DNA from: Aeriscardovia sp.
Lineage (GTDB): Bacteria; Actinomycetota; Actinomycetes; Actinomycetales; Bifidobacteriaceae
NCBI GenBank assembly: GCA_017405305.1
Contig: JAFRAT010000009.1
Location: 124,001 to 188,000 of the forward strand
DNA length: 64,000 nt
Direction: 5' to 3'
The notes under the pieces were generated by a model that saw only the letters and a program-made list of their open reading frames with translations, was not told the origin of the DNA and searched no databases. Both the position numbers and the translations under genes were made by a program. Each line of letters starts with the position of its first letter. The first letter of the stretch is position 1. Positions 26,527 through 34,265 of the stretch are shown piece by piece.

Positions 26527-27270
26527 ATGCTTGCCGACACGCGTAAACCAGCCTTGCAGAAACAACTTCGCACCATCCTCGTCGTCGAGGACGAACCGAC
26601 GCTCGCCACTGCCATCGCGCAACGCCTCGCCTCCGAAGGATGGAGCGCCCGCGTCGCCGGGGATGGTGCCAACGCCGTCGCGGCGGCTCGCCAGCTACGT
26701 CCAGACCTGGTCATCATGGACATCATGCTGCCGGTGATGGACGGCCTGGAGGCCACCAAACGCATCGTCGCCGAACGCCCGGTGCCGGTGCTCATCCTCA
26801 CCGCCCGCGACGACGAATCGGACAAAGTCATCGGCCTCGGCGTCGGCGCCGACGACTACATGACCAAGCCGTTCTCCATGCGCGAGCTCATCGCCCGCTG
26901 CAAGGCCTTGTTCCGCCGCGTGGACCGCGCCAAGACCATTGCCAAGAACTCCGAGAACGAGAAGATCCTCGACTTCGGAGCCCTCGTCATCGACCCGGCG
27001 CAGCGCATCGTCACCCTCAAGGGCCAGGAAGTGCACCTGACGCCCACGGAGTTCGACCTGCTGGCCACCCTGGCCCGCCGCCCCCGCACCGTCCTGACCC
27101 GCGAGAAGCTGCTCGAGGAGGTCTGGGACTGGGTGGACGCCTCCGGCACCCGCACCGTCGACTCCCACGTCAAAGCCCTGCGCCACAAGCTGGGTTCCGC
27201 CACCATCCGCACCGTCCACGGCGTCGGATATGCCTTCGAGCCGCCGGAACCAGCGAAGGAATCCGACTGA
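26527..27270 (+). CDS. OmpR/PhoB-type response regulator
   Basis: A 247-residue DNA-binding regulator. Receiver: E21/D22 acidic pocket (VVEDEPTL), phosphoacceptor D65 (LVIMDIMLPVMDG) and K114 (YMTKPF). Winged-helix domain: DFGALVIDPAQRIVTLKGQE, LTPTEFDLLATLARRPRTVL, TREKLLEEVWDWVD and TVDSHVKALRHKLG, ending GVGYAFEPPEP. The ATG at 26527 is used; AAGGAG lies 12 bases ahead, a rather long spacing. It precedes the histidine kinase at 27334 but a terminator lies between them. The signal is unknown; the pair resembles actinobacterial regulators in general form rather than one named system. Confidence 0.92.
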   Translation: MLADTRKPALQKQLRTILVVEDEPTLATAIAQRLASEGWSARVAGDGANAVAAARQLRPDLVIMDIMLPVMDGLEATKRIVAERPVPVLILTARDDESDKVIGLGVGADDYMTKPFSMRELIARCKALFRRVDRAKTIAKNSENEKILDFGALVIDPAQRIVTLKGQEVHLTPTEFDLLATLARRPRTVLTREKLLEEVWDWVDASGTRTVDSHVKALRHKLGSATIRTVHGVGYAFEPPEPAKESD

Positions 27271-27279
27271 CAGCTTCCC

Positions 27280-27303
27280 AGCCCTGCGCCAGCAGGGCTT
27301 TTT
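27280..27303 (+). terminator. Rho-independent terminator between response regulator and kinase
   Basis: Stem AGCCCTG (27280-27286) with CAGGGCT (27293-27299), six-base loop, followed by TTTTT. It begins ten bases after the regulator stop and ends 31 bases before the kinase start codon, so it should cut kinase expression below that of the regulator. Confidence 0.82.
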
Positions 27304-27333
27304 CGTCCACGGACCGACCACCGAAAGAGAACC

Positions 27334-28422
27334 ATGCCCACCGAAAACAACTGTCCCGCAGCGGCCACGGCCCCGCGAAAAAGCCGCCGCCGCGCCTCTC
27401 TCATCGCCAAAACCAGCATCCTCGTCGTCTGCGCTTCGGGCCTGGCGTTCTGCCTGGCCTGGTGGTTGCTGAAGTCAGGCGTCAGCGGATGGATCGCCCT
27501 GCCGATCGTCCTGCTGCTGGCACTCGTCGTCGGCTACGTATTCGCCCGGCACCTCATCACTCCGCTCCTGCAGATGCGCGACGCGGCAGAAGCCATGGCC
27601 ACCGGCACCTACAACACCCGCGTGCCCATCACCGGCACCGACGAGATCGCGCAGCTCGCTACCAGCTTCAACGCCATGGCCGAAGAGCTGGAGCACGCCG
27701 ACCAGATGCGCAAGGACCTCATCGCCAACGTCAGCCACGAGCTGCGTACCCCCGTCGCCGCTATGCAGGCCCTCGCCGAGAACATGGCCGACAACATCGT
27801 GGAACCCACTCCCGCCAACCTCGAGATGATCGTCTCGGAAACGCACCGGCTCACCGACCTCATCGCCTTCCTCCTCGACCTGTCGCGCATGGAAGCCGGC
27901 GCCGCCAGCCTGGAAATCACCCGTTTCGACTTCAAGGAGTTCCTCGAGGGGACAGCGAAACCGCTGGAAATCGCCGACGGCGGCCACAACCACCGCGTGC
28001 AGATCGACGTGCCGGACAAGCTGGACATCGAAGCTGACGAGAACCGCCTGCACCAGCTGTTCACCAATATCATCTCCAATGCGATGAAGCATTCGCCGGA
28101 CGACACAGACATCGTTGTCGAATGCCATGCAGACGATGCCGCGGACACCATCGTGACCAACGTCGTCGACTACGGCTCCACCATCGCCCCGGAATCGCGC
28201 GAGGCCATCTTCCGCCGCTTCATCCGCGGCAAGCAGCCGGGCACCTCCTCCGGCGGAACCGGACTAGGCCTGCCGATCGCCCGGTGGGCCGCGCGCCTGC
28301 ACGGCGGCGACGTCACCGTCGTGGACGACCCGCGTGGCGCGGACTTCATGGTCACGCTGCCGCGCCATCATCAGGACGCGGCCGACGGCTCCAACCCCGC
28401 CGCGAACGCGAATGGCGGCTGA
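27334..28422 (+). CDS. Sensor histidine kinase (intramembrane-sensing type)
   Basis: A 362-residue membrane kinase, the likely partner of the regulator at 26527-27270. Two helices (about 25-45 and 53-71) are separated by only a few residues, so there is no outer sensing domain. A HAMP linker (72-125) leads to the HisKA box with the phosphorylated histidine at about 135 (NVSHELRTPVAAM). The ATPase domain shows NIISNAMKHSP (N box), a G1 region reduced to VVDYGSTIAPES, FRRFIRG, and GGTGLGLPIARWAARLHGG (G2). The G1 box has TI where GI is usual, a mild departure. A short AAAGAGA precedes the ATG. Confidence 0.9.
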   Translation: MPTENNCPAAATAPRKSRRRASLIAKTSILVVCASGLAFCLAWWLLKSGVSGWIALPIVLLLALVVGYVFARHLITPLLQMRDAAEAMATGTYNTRVPITGTDEIAQLATSFNAMAEELEHADQMRKDLIANVSHELRTPVAAMQALAENMADNIVEPTPANLEMIVSETHRLTDLIAFLLDLSRMEAGAASLEITRFDFKEFLEGTAKPLEIADGGHNHRVQIDVPDKLDIEADENRLHQLFTNIISNAMKHSPDDTDIVVECHADDAADTIVTNVVDYGSTIAPESREAIFRRFIRGKQPGTSSGGTGLGLPIARWAARLHGGDVTVVDDPRGADFMVTLPRHHQDAADGSNPAANANGG

Positions 28423-28944
28423 CCCCGCTCCCTGTGGCCGACAGCAGATGCGCGCGGCCAAGAAGCATGGCCCCGGTCATACAAATGCCGTCAACGACAA
28501 TGGTCCGGCGGCTCCGGGACAGACGGCGCGGCACCGCTCCCAGGCGGAAGATGGAGCGCGCGGCGCGGCGAGACCGACGAGTGCGGCATCGATTTGCGGC
28601 ATCGGGGGGGGGTGAGAAGGCCAGGCATCGGGCGACGCGCACGCGGAATCCGTCCCGTCCCAACCCCGCGCCGCTACAGCGGCCAGGCCGTCGACCGGCC
28701 TCCGGCCACCGTATCCGGACAGCACGGCCGCGCGGAAACAACACTCCAGGACGGCGAAGCGAACGGTTTCCCGTGACCAGCTCGGCTTTATCCATGCCCT
28801 CCTCCGCGATCGTCGACACAGCTTCTCCAACCGTTTCCAAACCTTTCCCAGTACCCGGCGCCATCGCTGAAAACGCCGGTCCAGCCGCCGCGGAACCGCA
28901 CTGTGAAAAACCGCTGGGGATACCCTTGCCCTACGCTGGACACC
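28423..28944 (+). other. Intergenic region without a recognised gene
   Basis: About 520 bases between the kinase and the zincin-like gene. Open frames on both strands here lack protein-like composition and ribosome sites. It includes a run of eight or nine G near 28604. I see no clear promoter or hairpin. Confidence 0.5.
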
Positions 28945-29349
28945 ATGACCTACAGGAACATGCATGGGCGCGGCCAACGGCGGCCCGTCTTCGGGGCCTG
29001 GCTCCCCCAGTACCGGACCTCGGCTGGAATCTTCGACAGCATGGTCCTCGCCCAATTGAGGCGGCTGCGCAATGGATGGCCTGACCTGGTCGACGCCGTG
29101 CAATGCACTGTCGAGGACGTTCCGCCGGTCAACCAGCCACCTTGGGTACCCGAGCAGATCCGTTACTCGCACTTTTTCCCAGCCAAGCGCGACAAGGCCC
29201 CGCGCATCGTCCTCTACCGCCGCCCACTGGAGTCGATGTCCCGCGATCACAACGACCTCCAGCTGCTCATCCGCGAAGAACTCGTCCTGTGCCTCAGCGA
29301 AATGAGCGGACTGCATCCCGAAGACATCGACCCGGACTACAACGCCTGA
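28945..29349 (+). CDS. Zincin-like metallopeptidase-family protein with degenerate active site
   Basis: A 134-residue protein resembling the small zincin family PF06262 found across actinobacteria. The N-terminus is basic (RNMHGRGQRRPVFGAWLPQY) and the core shows VDAVQCTVEDVPPVNQPPW, then IVLYRRPLESMSRDHNDLQ. The family's HExxH zinc site should fall in the helix LLIREELVLCLSEMSG, where only Glu residues remain and both His are absent, so peptidase activity is doubtful. The end HPEDIDPDY matches the family's usual C-terminus. The ATG at 28945 has no Shine-Dalgarno; a GTG at 28903 is an alternative. It lies upstream of two LCP genes. Confidence 0.65.
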   Translation: MTYRNMHGRGQRRPVFGAWLPQYRTSAGIFDSMVLAQLRRLRNGWPDLVDAVQCTVEDVPPVNQPPWVPEQIRYSHFFPAKRDKAPRIVLYRRPLESMSRDHNDLQLLIREELVLCLSEMSGLHPEDIDPDYNA

Positions 29350-29436
29350 AACCTCCCGTCAGGGAAACATCCGGAAAACACCACTACGCTATGCGCACAT
29401 CGAACGAGACACGCGCAGACAGAAAGACGACGGTCC

Positions 29437-30885
29437 ATGACTAACCCAAAGCACTACGCCCCGCGGCACTCGCAAAAGGCGCCGAACCTGGCGTCGTCCA
29501 CCTCCCGCAGCCCGCTGCATTCGCCGGGATTCGCCAGCCGGCATCGCCTGCGTACCGCCATCTCGCTGGGATTCGTCGCCGTCCTCCTCTTCGCCCTCAC
29601 CTTCGTGTGCGCCACCTGGCTCGACTTCAGCAACACCCTGCGCTCCAGCAGCGCCGATTTTGTCGGCGAGAAAACCTCCGACGTCTACATCGACCCGGAC
29701 GCCGGCAAACCGATCAACATCGCCATCTTCGGCCAGGACACCCGAAACGGCGGCGAGAACTCCGCCATCGCCCATGACACCATGAGCGACGAGCACGAGT
29801 CCGACACCATCATGATCGCCCAGATCAGCTCGAACCGCCGCTATATTAACCTCGTCTCCGTGCCACGCGACTCCATCGTCTCCGTGCCGCAGTGCATCAC
29901 CGACAACGGCAAGACCGTTCCCGCCCAGCAGGACGTCATGATCAACTCCTTATTCGAGCTTAGCTACAACGTCGGCGGTGACGCCGCGTCCGCCGCCAGC
30001 TGCGCGACTCAAGACCTCGAATACCTCACCGGCATCAAAATCACACAGTTCATCGTCGTCGATTTCGCCGGCCTCGACTCCATCATCAACGCCATCGGCG
30101 GCGTCGACATCTGCGTGCCAGAGCACATCCAGGACGCCTACACCAGCCTGAACCTGCCTAAGGGCTGGGACCACCTCAACGGTCTGCAGGCCACCGAGTA
30201 CTCCCGCGTGCGCCACGGCATCGGCGTAGGCGACGGTTCCGACATCATGCGCGAGGCACGCCAGCAGTATCTCGTCAAGATGATCCTGCGCCAAATCGAG
30301 GAGAAGGGAATCCTCACCAACTCCGGCGAGTTGTACCAGCTGGCAGAGACCACACTCCACTGGCTTACCCTCAGCAAAGGCCTAACCGACCCCGCCACCC
30401 TTGTGGGCCTGGCCTATGTGCTGCGCAATCTGAACACGTCCGACATCTACGCCCGCACGACGCCTGTCGAAACCGACCCGCAGAACCCAGACCGCGTCAT
30501 CTGGGCACAACCCTATGCCTCCGAGCTGTGGACGCGCATCAAGGACGACAAGCCAATCGTCGCCGATACTAACCCGTCCAAGACCCTCGCCCAGGAGAAG
30601 AAGGGCACGGGGACGTCCGAATCCGTGTCGCCGGTCGACACGGCGGCCGGAACCTCCGCCTCTCCGTCGACAGGCTCCGCCTCCAAACCGGACCTGTCCA
30701 AAGGCATATACAACCCCAGCACCGGACTGGTGACCATGCCCAGTGGCGAACTCATCGACCCGAAGAACTACGGCATCGTCAACCCGGTGACAGGAGTCAT
30801 CACCGACCCGGACACCGGCTACCAGATGGGTATCGCCTCCGAATATCTCAACCAGGTGGTGTGTGGCGTTTCCGAAGAGAAGTGA
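29437..30885 (+). CDS. LytR-CpsA-Psr (LCP) family cell-wall glycopolymer ligase
   Basis: A 482-residue membrane-anchored enzyme that would move a lipid-linked glycopolymer onto peptidoglycan. A basic N-terminus (about 40 residues) precedes one helix (ISLGFVAVLLFALTFVCATW). The LCP domain follows: INIAIFGQDTRNGG, ESDTIMIAQISSNRRYINLV, SVPRDSIVSVP (conserved Arg-Asp for pyrophosphate binding), IVVDFAGLDSIINAIGGVDI and SRVRHGIGVGDGSDIMREAR. The C-terminal ~110 residues are Ser/Thr/Pro-rich and end with repeats around IYNPSTGLVTMPSGE and NPVTGVITDPDTG. A second LCP gene follows after 76 bases. The polysaccharide island at 1-9700 offers a possible substrate; that link is inferred. Confidence 0.9.
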   Translation: MTNPKHYAPRHSQKAPNLASSTSRSPLHSPGFASRHRLRTAISLGFVAVLLFALTFVCATWLDFSNTLRSSSADFVGEKTSDVYIDPDAGKPINIAIFGQDTRNGGENSAIAHDTMSDEHESDTIMIAQISSNRRYINLVSVPRDSIVSVPQCITDNGKTVPAQQDVMINSLFELSYNVGGDAASAASCATQDLEYLTGIKITQFIVVDFAGLDSIINAIGGVDICVPEHIQDAYTSLNLPKGWDHLNGLQATEYSRVRHGIGVGDGSDIMREARQQYLVKMILRQIEEKGILTNSGELYQLAETTLHWLTLSKGLTDPATLVGLAYVLRNLNTSDIYARTTPVETDPQNPDRVIWAQPYASELWTRIKDDKPIVADTNPSKTLAQEKKGTGTSESVSPVDTAAGTSASPSTGSASKPDLSKGIYNPSTGLVTMPSGELIDPKNYGIVNPVTGVITDPDTGYQMGIASEYLNQVVCGVSEEK

Positions 30886-30961
30886 CGTTTCCCCACTGTT
30901 TTCCCATGTGCGCGCGGAATAGTCGAGGAGTTTCTACACGCCTCACAGGGAGGAACACGGA

Positions 30962-32521
30962 ATGGCAGTGGACCCGCGCTCGGATGATGATTTCTCCACG
31001 CCTCCGAGTTTCGTTCCGTCCCCGCGTCAACGGGCGAAGAACGACGCCCAGGACGCGCTGCCGCCCAGTTTCACGCCGTCGGGCGGGAATGGAGCCACGG
31101 GCCAGAAACCGGAGATGATCCCGGCCGCTGAACAGACGCCGGTCCACGGATACCACCCGCTGCTGCCAAAAGAGCCGCGCCGCTCCGGCTCGTCCCACAT
31201 GCCGCAGCAGGCGCAGCAACTATACGAGCAACAGCGCGCGCAGTACGAGTCCCTCAACCAGCAAAAGCAGAAGTTCCAACGCGGCCGGCACGCGCAGGAA
31301 ACGGAGTCGACGTACCAATCCTACGCCCCGCAGCGCCAGCCGGTTGCCAAGCCGCAGTCCTTCCATCCGACCGCCCAGAAGCCGGAACGCCGCCATGCCG
31401 CCACGTCGTCGTCAAACCCGTCGACGTGGCGGGCGGCGGCTCCGACGAACGCCGCTTCCGCGAACAACGCGTCCGCCTTGCCGCAGCGCGCATCTGTTTA
31501 TCAGCCGCGGGCCTCCCGAGCGGAAACCGACGCCGCGGCGGCCGCGGCCCGGCCAATGCGGCGCGCCCGCCGCAAGCACTACATCCTGCGGATCATCGCC
31601 ATCTCTCTCGCCGTCATCCTGGTAGCGCTGGGAGCAAGCGTCTACGGCACATACGCGTGGGTCGATCACAATATCCAGCATTACCAGGCGCTGACCACCC
31701 GTCCGAAGAACGACAACGCCGAGACCTGGCTCATCACCGGCATCGACGCGCGAGACGGCGCTGCCGGCACCGGCGCCAAGGGCTCCGTCCCTGGATTCCG
31801 CACCGACTCGATCATGCTGCTCATCAAGCCGAAGAAGGGACCGGACGCGTTGATCTCCATTCCGCGAGACACGCTGGTGGTCGTCAACGGCCAGCACATG
31901 AAGATCAACGCCGTGGCCGAGACCGATGGCTGGCCGGCGCTGGCGAACGAGGTCGAACTCCTGACCGGCGTCAAGGTCGACCACGCCGTCCGCGCGAATT
32001 TCAACACCATCGAAGACGTCGTCAACGCCCTGGGCGGCGTATACGTCTGCTTCGACCACACGGTCGATGACCCCTACTCCGGCTTCAAGTGGACCGCTGG
32101 CTGCGGCGTCATGCAGGGCGAGCAAGCCCTTGCGTTCACCCGCGAGCGCCACTCCGACCGCCTGGGCGACATCGGCCGCGAGCATCAGCAGCGCATGCTC
32201 ATCCAGGACGTCGTCGCGCAGATGGAGAAGCCGAGTTTCTATCTCAACCCCACGAAGATCCACAAGGTCATCCTCGCCGGCCTGCGGAACGTGAAGATCG
32301 ACGACCGGTCGCACGCTTCCACCTTGCTGACTATGGCCATGGTGTTCCGCGACGCCACGTCGAAGGGCGGCATCACCGGCATCCCGTATATCTCCGACAT
32401 GGGCTACGAGGATCCGGACATCGGCAGCTGCATCCTGTGGAACGCGACGCGGACCAAGCAGATGTTCCGGAATATCCTCAATGGCACGGAGCCGGCTGGC
32501 ACAGTTGGCGGCATCGAATGA
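30962..32521 (+). CDS. LytR-CpsA-Psr (LCP) family cell-wall glycopolymer ligase
   Basis: A 519-residue second LCP protein. It has an unusually long cytoplasmic N-terminus of about 190 residues, rich in Pro, Gln, Ala and Arg (AQQLYEQQRAQYESLNQQKQ), then one helix (RIIAISLAVILVALGASVYG). LCP motifs: WLITGIDARDGA, FRTDSIMLLIKPKKGPDAL, SIPRDTLVVVNGQHMKINAV, FNTIEDVVNALGGVYVCFDH and ALAFTRERHSDRLGDIGREH, which keep the arginines and aspartates of the catalytic pocket. GGGAGGAACACGG precedes the ATG. It follows the other LCP gene after 76 bases, probably one transcript. The disordered N-terminus may be a regulatory or phosphorylation target; no motif proves this. Confidence 0.9.
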   Translation: MAVDPRSDDDFSTPPSFVPSPRQRAKNDAQDALPPSFTPSGGNGATGQKPEMIPAAEQTPVHGYHPLLPKEPRRSGSSHMPQQAQQLYEQQRAQYESLNQQKQKFQRGRHAQETESTYQSYAPQRQPVAKPQSFHPTAQKPERRHAATSSSNPSTWRAAAPTNAASANNASALPQRASVYQPRASRAETDAAAAAARPMRRARRKHYILRIIAISLAVILVALGASVYGTYAWVDHNIQHYQALTTRPKNDNAETWLITGIDARDGAAGTGAKGSVPGFRTDSIMLLIKPKKGPDALISIPRDTLVVVNGQHMKINAVAETDGWPALANEVELLTGVKVDHAVRANFNTIEDVVNALGGVYVCFDHTVDDPYSGFKWTAGCGVMQGEQALAFTRERHSDRLGDIGREHQQRMLIQDVVAQMEKPSFYLNPTKIHKVILAGLRNVKIDDRSHASTLLTMAMVFRDATSKGGITGIPYISDMGYEDPDIGSCILWNATRTKQMFRNILNGTEPAGTVGGIE

Positions 32522-32987
32522 TTCCGATGTTTTTTCTAGCTGCTTTCTAGCATTGGGCTGCCTTTCGAAGCCGTCTGGCATCCTGTTGATGCAACATTCC
32601 TGTCCCGGCGTAGCCAGCGGCGGCTTCTTTCGTGTTTGTCCGTGTTTGTCGGCTTTTAGTAGTTGCGTAGTTGCCGATCTGCCGTCGCCAGACTTCCCTG
32701 GCCTGTCATGAACGGTCTAGGCGACGGTCGCGCGCTCAACGCCCTTCTCGGTTCCACGGCTGCCGCCCGCTGACACGCCTCAGCGGGCGTCCTTCCGGGA
32801 CCAGTGGCATACGTTCCTCGCCGGGGCCTGCTTTTCGGCTCTGGAACCAGGAACACCGCTCTGAAAAGCACGGGCGCGTGGCCCGTCGCGGAGCGGCTGG
32901 CGATGTTGGGCAGGAAAACAATCTTCCAGGACGGCGCGTCCTGTTGGGGAATGCCGAGGCTGTTTCCTTTCCGCTTTCCCCGGATGA
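32522..32987 (+). other. Intergenic region with a hairpin, no gene
   Basis: No credible gene between the second LCP gene and the whiB promoter. A perfect 10-bp stem CGCCCGCTGA (32764-32773) with TCAGCGGGCG (32780-32789) and six-base loop could end the LCP transcript, although it lies about 240 bases after the stop and has no T-run. Confidence 0.5.
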
Positions 32988-32996
32988 TGCTATACT
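32988..32996 (+). promoter_or_regulatory. Extended -10 promoter for whiB
   Basis: TGC-TATACT fits the extended -10 consensus (TGn followed by TATAAT-like). The -35 position (TTTCCG) is poor, as expected for an extended -10 promoter. It would give a leader of about 95 bases. Confidence 0.55.
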
Positions 32997-33098
32997 GTTC
33001 GCCTGGTTCCTTCGCGGAACGATGCCATCGGCGGCCCGTCGCGCCAGCTGCGGACGGCAAGGCGTATTCGACAGCGGAATGGCTTTGAAGGGTAGGCA

Positions 33099-33383
33099 AT
33101 GGGTAACTCGGATTGGCGTGCACAGGCAGCATGCAGGGACAAGGACCCCGAGCTGTTCTTTCCGGTGGGCAATACCGGGGCCGCGCTTAAGCAGATCGAG
33201 GAAGCAAAGGCCGTGTGCCGGACGTGTCCGGTCATAGACCAGTGCCTCAAGTGGGCCCTTGATACCAACCAGGATTCCGGCATCTGGGGAGGTCTTACCG
33301 AAGACGAGCGCCGCGCCCTCAAGCGCCGCGCCATGCGCGCCCGCCGCTCCTCCTCCATGGCGATGCACCGCGCCTACGACTGA
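33099..33383 (+). CDS. WhiB-family iron-sulfur transcription factor
   Basis: A 94-residue WhiB/Wbl protein, restricted to actinobacteria. Four cysteines that hold a [4Fe-4S] cluster are in place: C12, C40, C43 and C49 (AVCRTCPVIDQC). The SigA-contact loop GIWGGLTEDERR and the basic C-terminal tail RRAMRARRSS follow. Size and the short tail place it with the WhiB1/WhiB2 (WblE/WhiB) type rather than WhiB3 or WhiB7, which I cannot separate by eye. AAGGGTAGGC precedes the ATG. Monocistronic by appearance, with an extended -10 promoter upstream. Confidence 0.95.
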   Translation: MGNSDWRAQAACRDKDPELFFPVGNTGAALKQIEEAKAVCRTCPVIDQCLKWALDTNQDSGIWGGLTEDERRALKRRAMRARRSSSMAMHRAYD

Positions 33384-33424
33384 GACGCGATCAAACGGCG
33401 AACGATAGAAAAGGGATGAGCATC

Positions 33425-34153
33425 ATGGTTCAGCATCGGTTCATCGCCGACGATTCCTTTTGGCGGCTCTTTCCGGACGCAGCCATCGGCGTGGCCGTCG
33501 TCCACGGCATGAAGCAGACCAACGAGATTCCGCAGGCCGACAAGGAGGCCATCAGCCGGCTGCTGGCCTCCGCGAACCATGACGCCCGTCGCTGGCTCAC
33601 CAGCGACACCATCTCCCAGAACGAACCTGTCGCGCTTTGGCGCGACGCTTACAAGAAGTTTAAAACGAAGAAAGGCGCCCGCTGCTCGATCGAGGCGCTG
33701 CTCAAGCGCGTGCTGAAGGACAACCCCGTCGGCTCCATCACGCCATCCGTGGACATCTACAACGCGGTTTCCCTCAAGTACGCCGTCCCGGTCGGCGGCG
33801 AGGACGTTGACACATTCCAAGGCGACATGCATCTGTCCGTCACCGACGGTGGCGACGCGTTCCTGCCCATCGGCTCGGACGAGGACGATCCAACGCTGCC
33901 GGGCGAAGTATGCTACAAGGACGAGGCCGGCGCCATCTGCCGCTGCTGGAACTGGCGCGACGGCCAGCGCACCGAACTCACCGACACGACGAAGAACGCC
34001 GTTCTGCTCATCGAGTGCGCCGACGCCTCCAAACTCGACGATACGGACGCTGCCATCCACGAACTCGCGGATCTGCTGAGGCGGTACTGCGGCGCCGCTA
34101 TCGATTCCGTCACGATGGTGACGAGGGATAATCCGAGCGTCGATTTGGCCTGA
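33425..34153 (+). CDS. B3/B4 tRNA-binding-domain protein (PheRS beta-like)
   Basis: A 242-residue protein built around the B3/B4 domain of phenylalanyl-tRNA synthetase beta (PF03483). Characteristic blocks are FPDAAIGVAVVHGM, WRDAYKKFKTKKGARCSIEA, LLKRVLKDN, ITPSVDIYNAVSLKYAVPVG, GDMHLSVTDGGDAFLPIG and ICRCWNWRDGQRTELTDTTK. Stand-alone versions are thought to edit mischarged tRNA or bind nucleotides; no reaction is proven for this type. The ATG at 33425 is preferred over 33416 because AAAAGGGATG is then at a proper distance. It is 41 bases behind whiB. Confidence 0.85.
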   Translation: MVQHRFIADDSFWRLFPDAAIGVAVVHGMKQTNEIPQADKEAISRLLASANHDARRWLTSDTISQNEPVALWRDAYKKFKTKKGARCSIEALLKRVLKDNPVGSITPSVDIYNAVSLKYAVPVGGEDVDTFQGDMHLSVTDGGDAFLPIGSDEDDPTLPGEVCYKDEAGAICRCWNWRDGQRTELTDTTKNAVLLIECADASKLDDTDAAIHELADLLRRYCGAAIDSVTMVTRDNPSVDLA

Positions 34154-34167
34154 ACCGATTTGACTTG

Positions 34168-34202
34168 GCCCGGCCTGGCGCGGCGTCCGCTCCAGGCCGG
34201 GC
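34168..34202. terminator. Hairpin between convergent B3/B4 gene and pdtaS
   Basis: Perfect 11-bp stem GCCCGGCCTGG (34168-34178) with CCAGGCCGGGC (34192-34202), 13-base loop. It lies in the 112-base gap between converging genes. T-runs are short on both sides. Confidence 0.6.
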
Positions 34203-34265
34203 TTCGAAAAAGAGGCGCGCGGACTCAATCGCCACAAGGGCCAACGAACACGGCAGCTGCGCGGT

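Noticed and set aside
28477..29316. 279-residue minus-strand open frame
   Set aside because: Overlaps the zincin-like gene on the other strand and shows no protein-like composition or start site.
32656..33132. 158-residue minus-strand open frame upstream of whiB
   Set aside because: It would cover the whiB promoter and start, and its sequence shows no family pattern.
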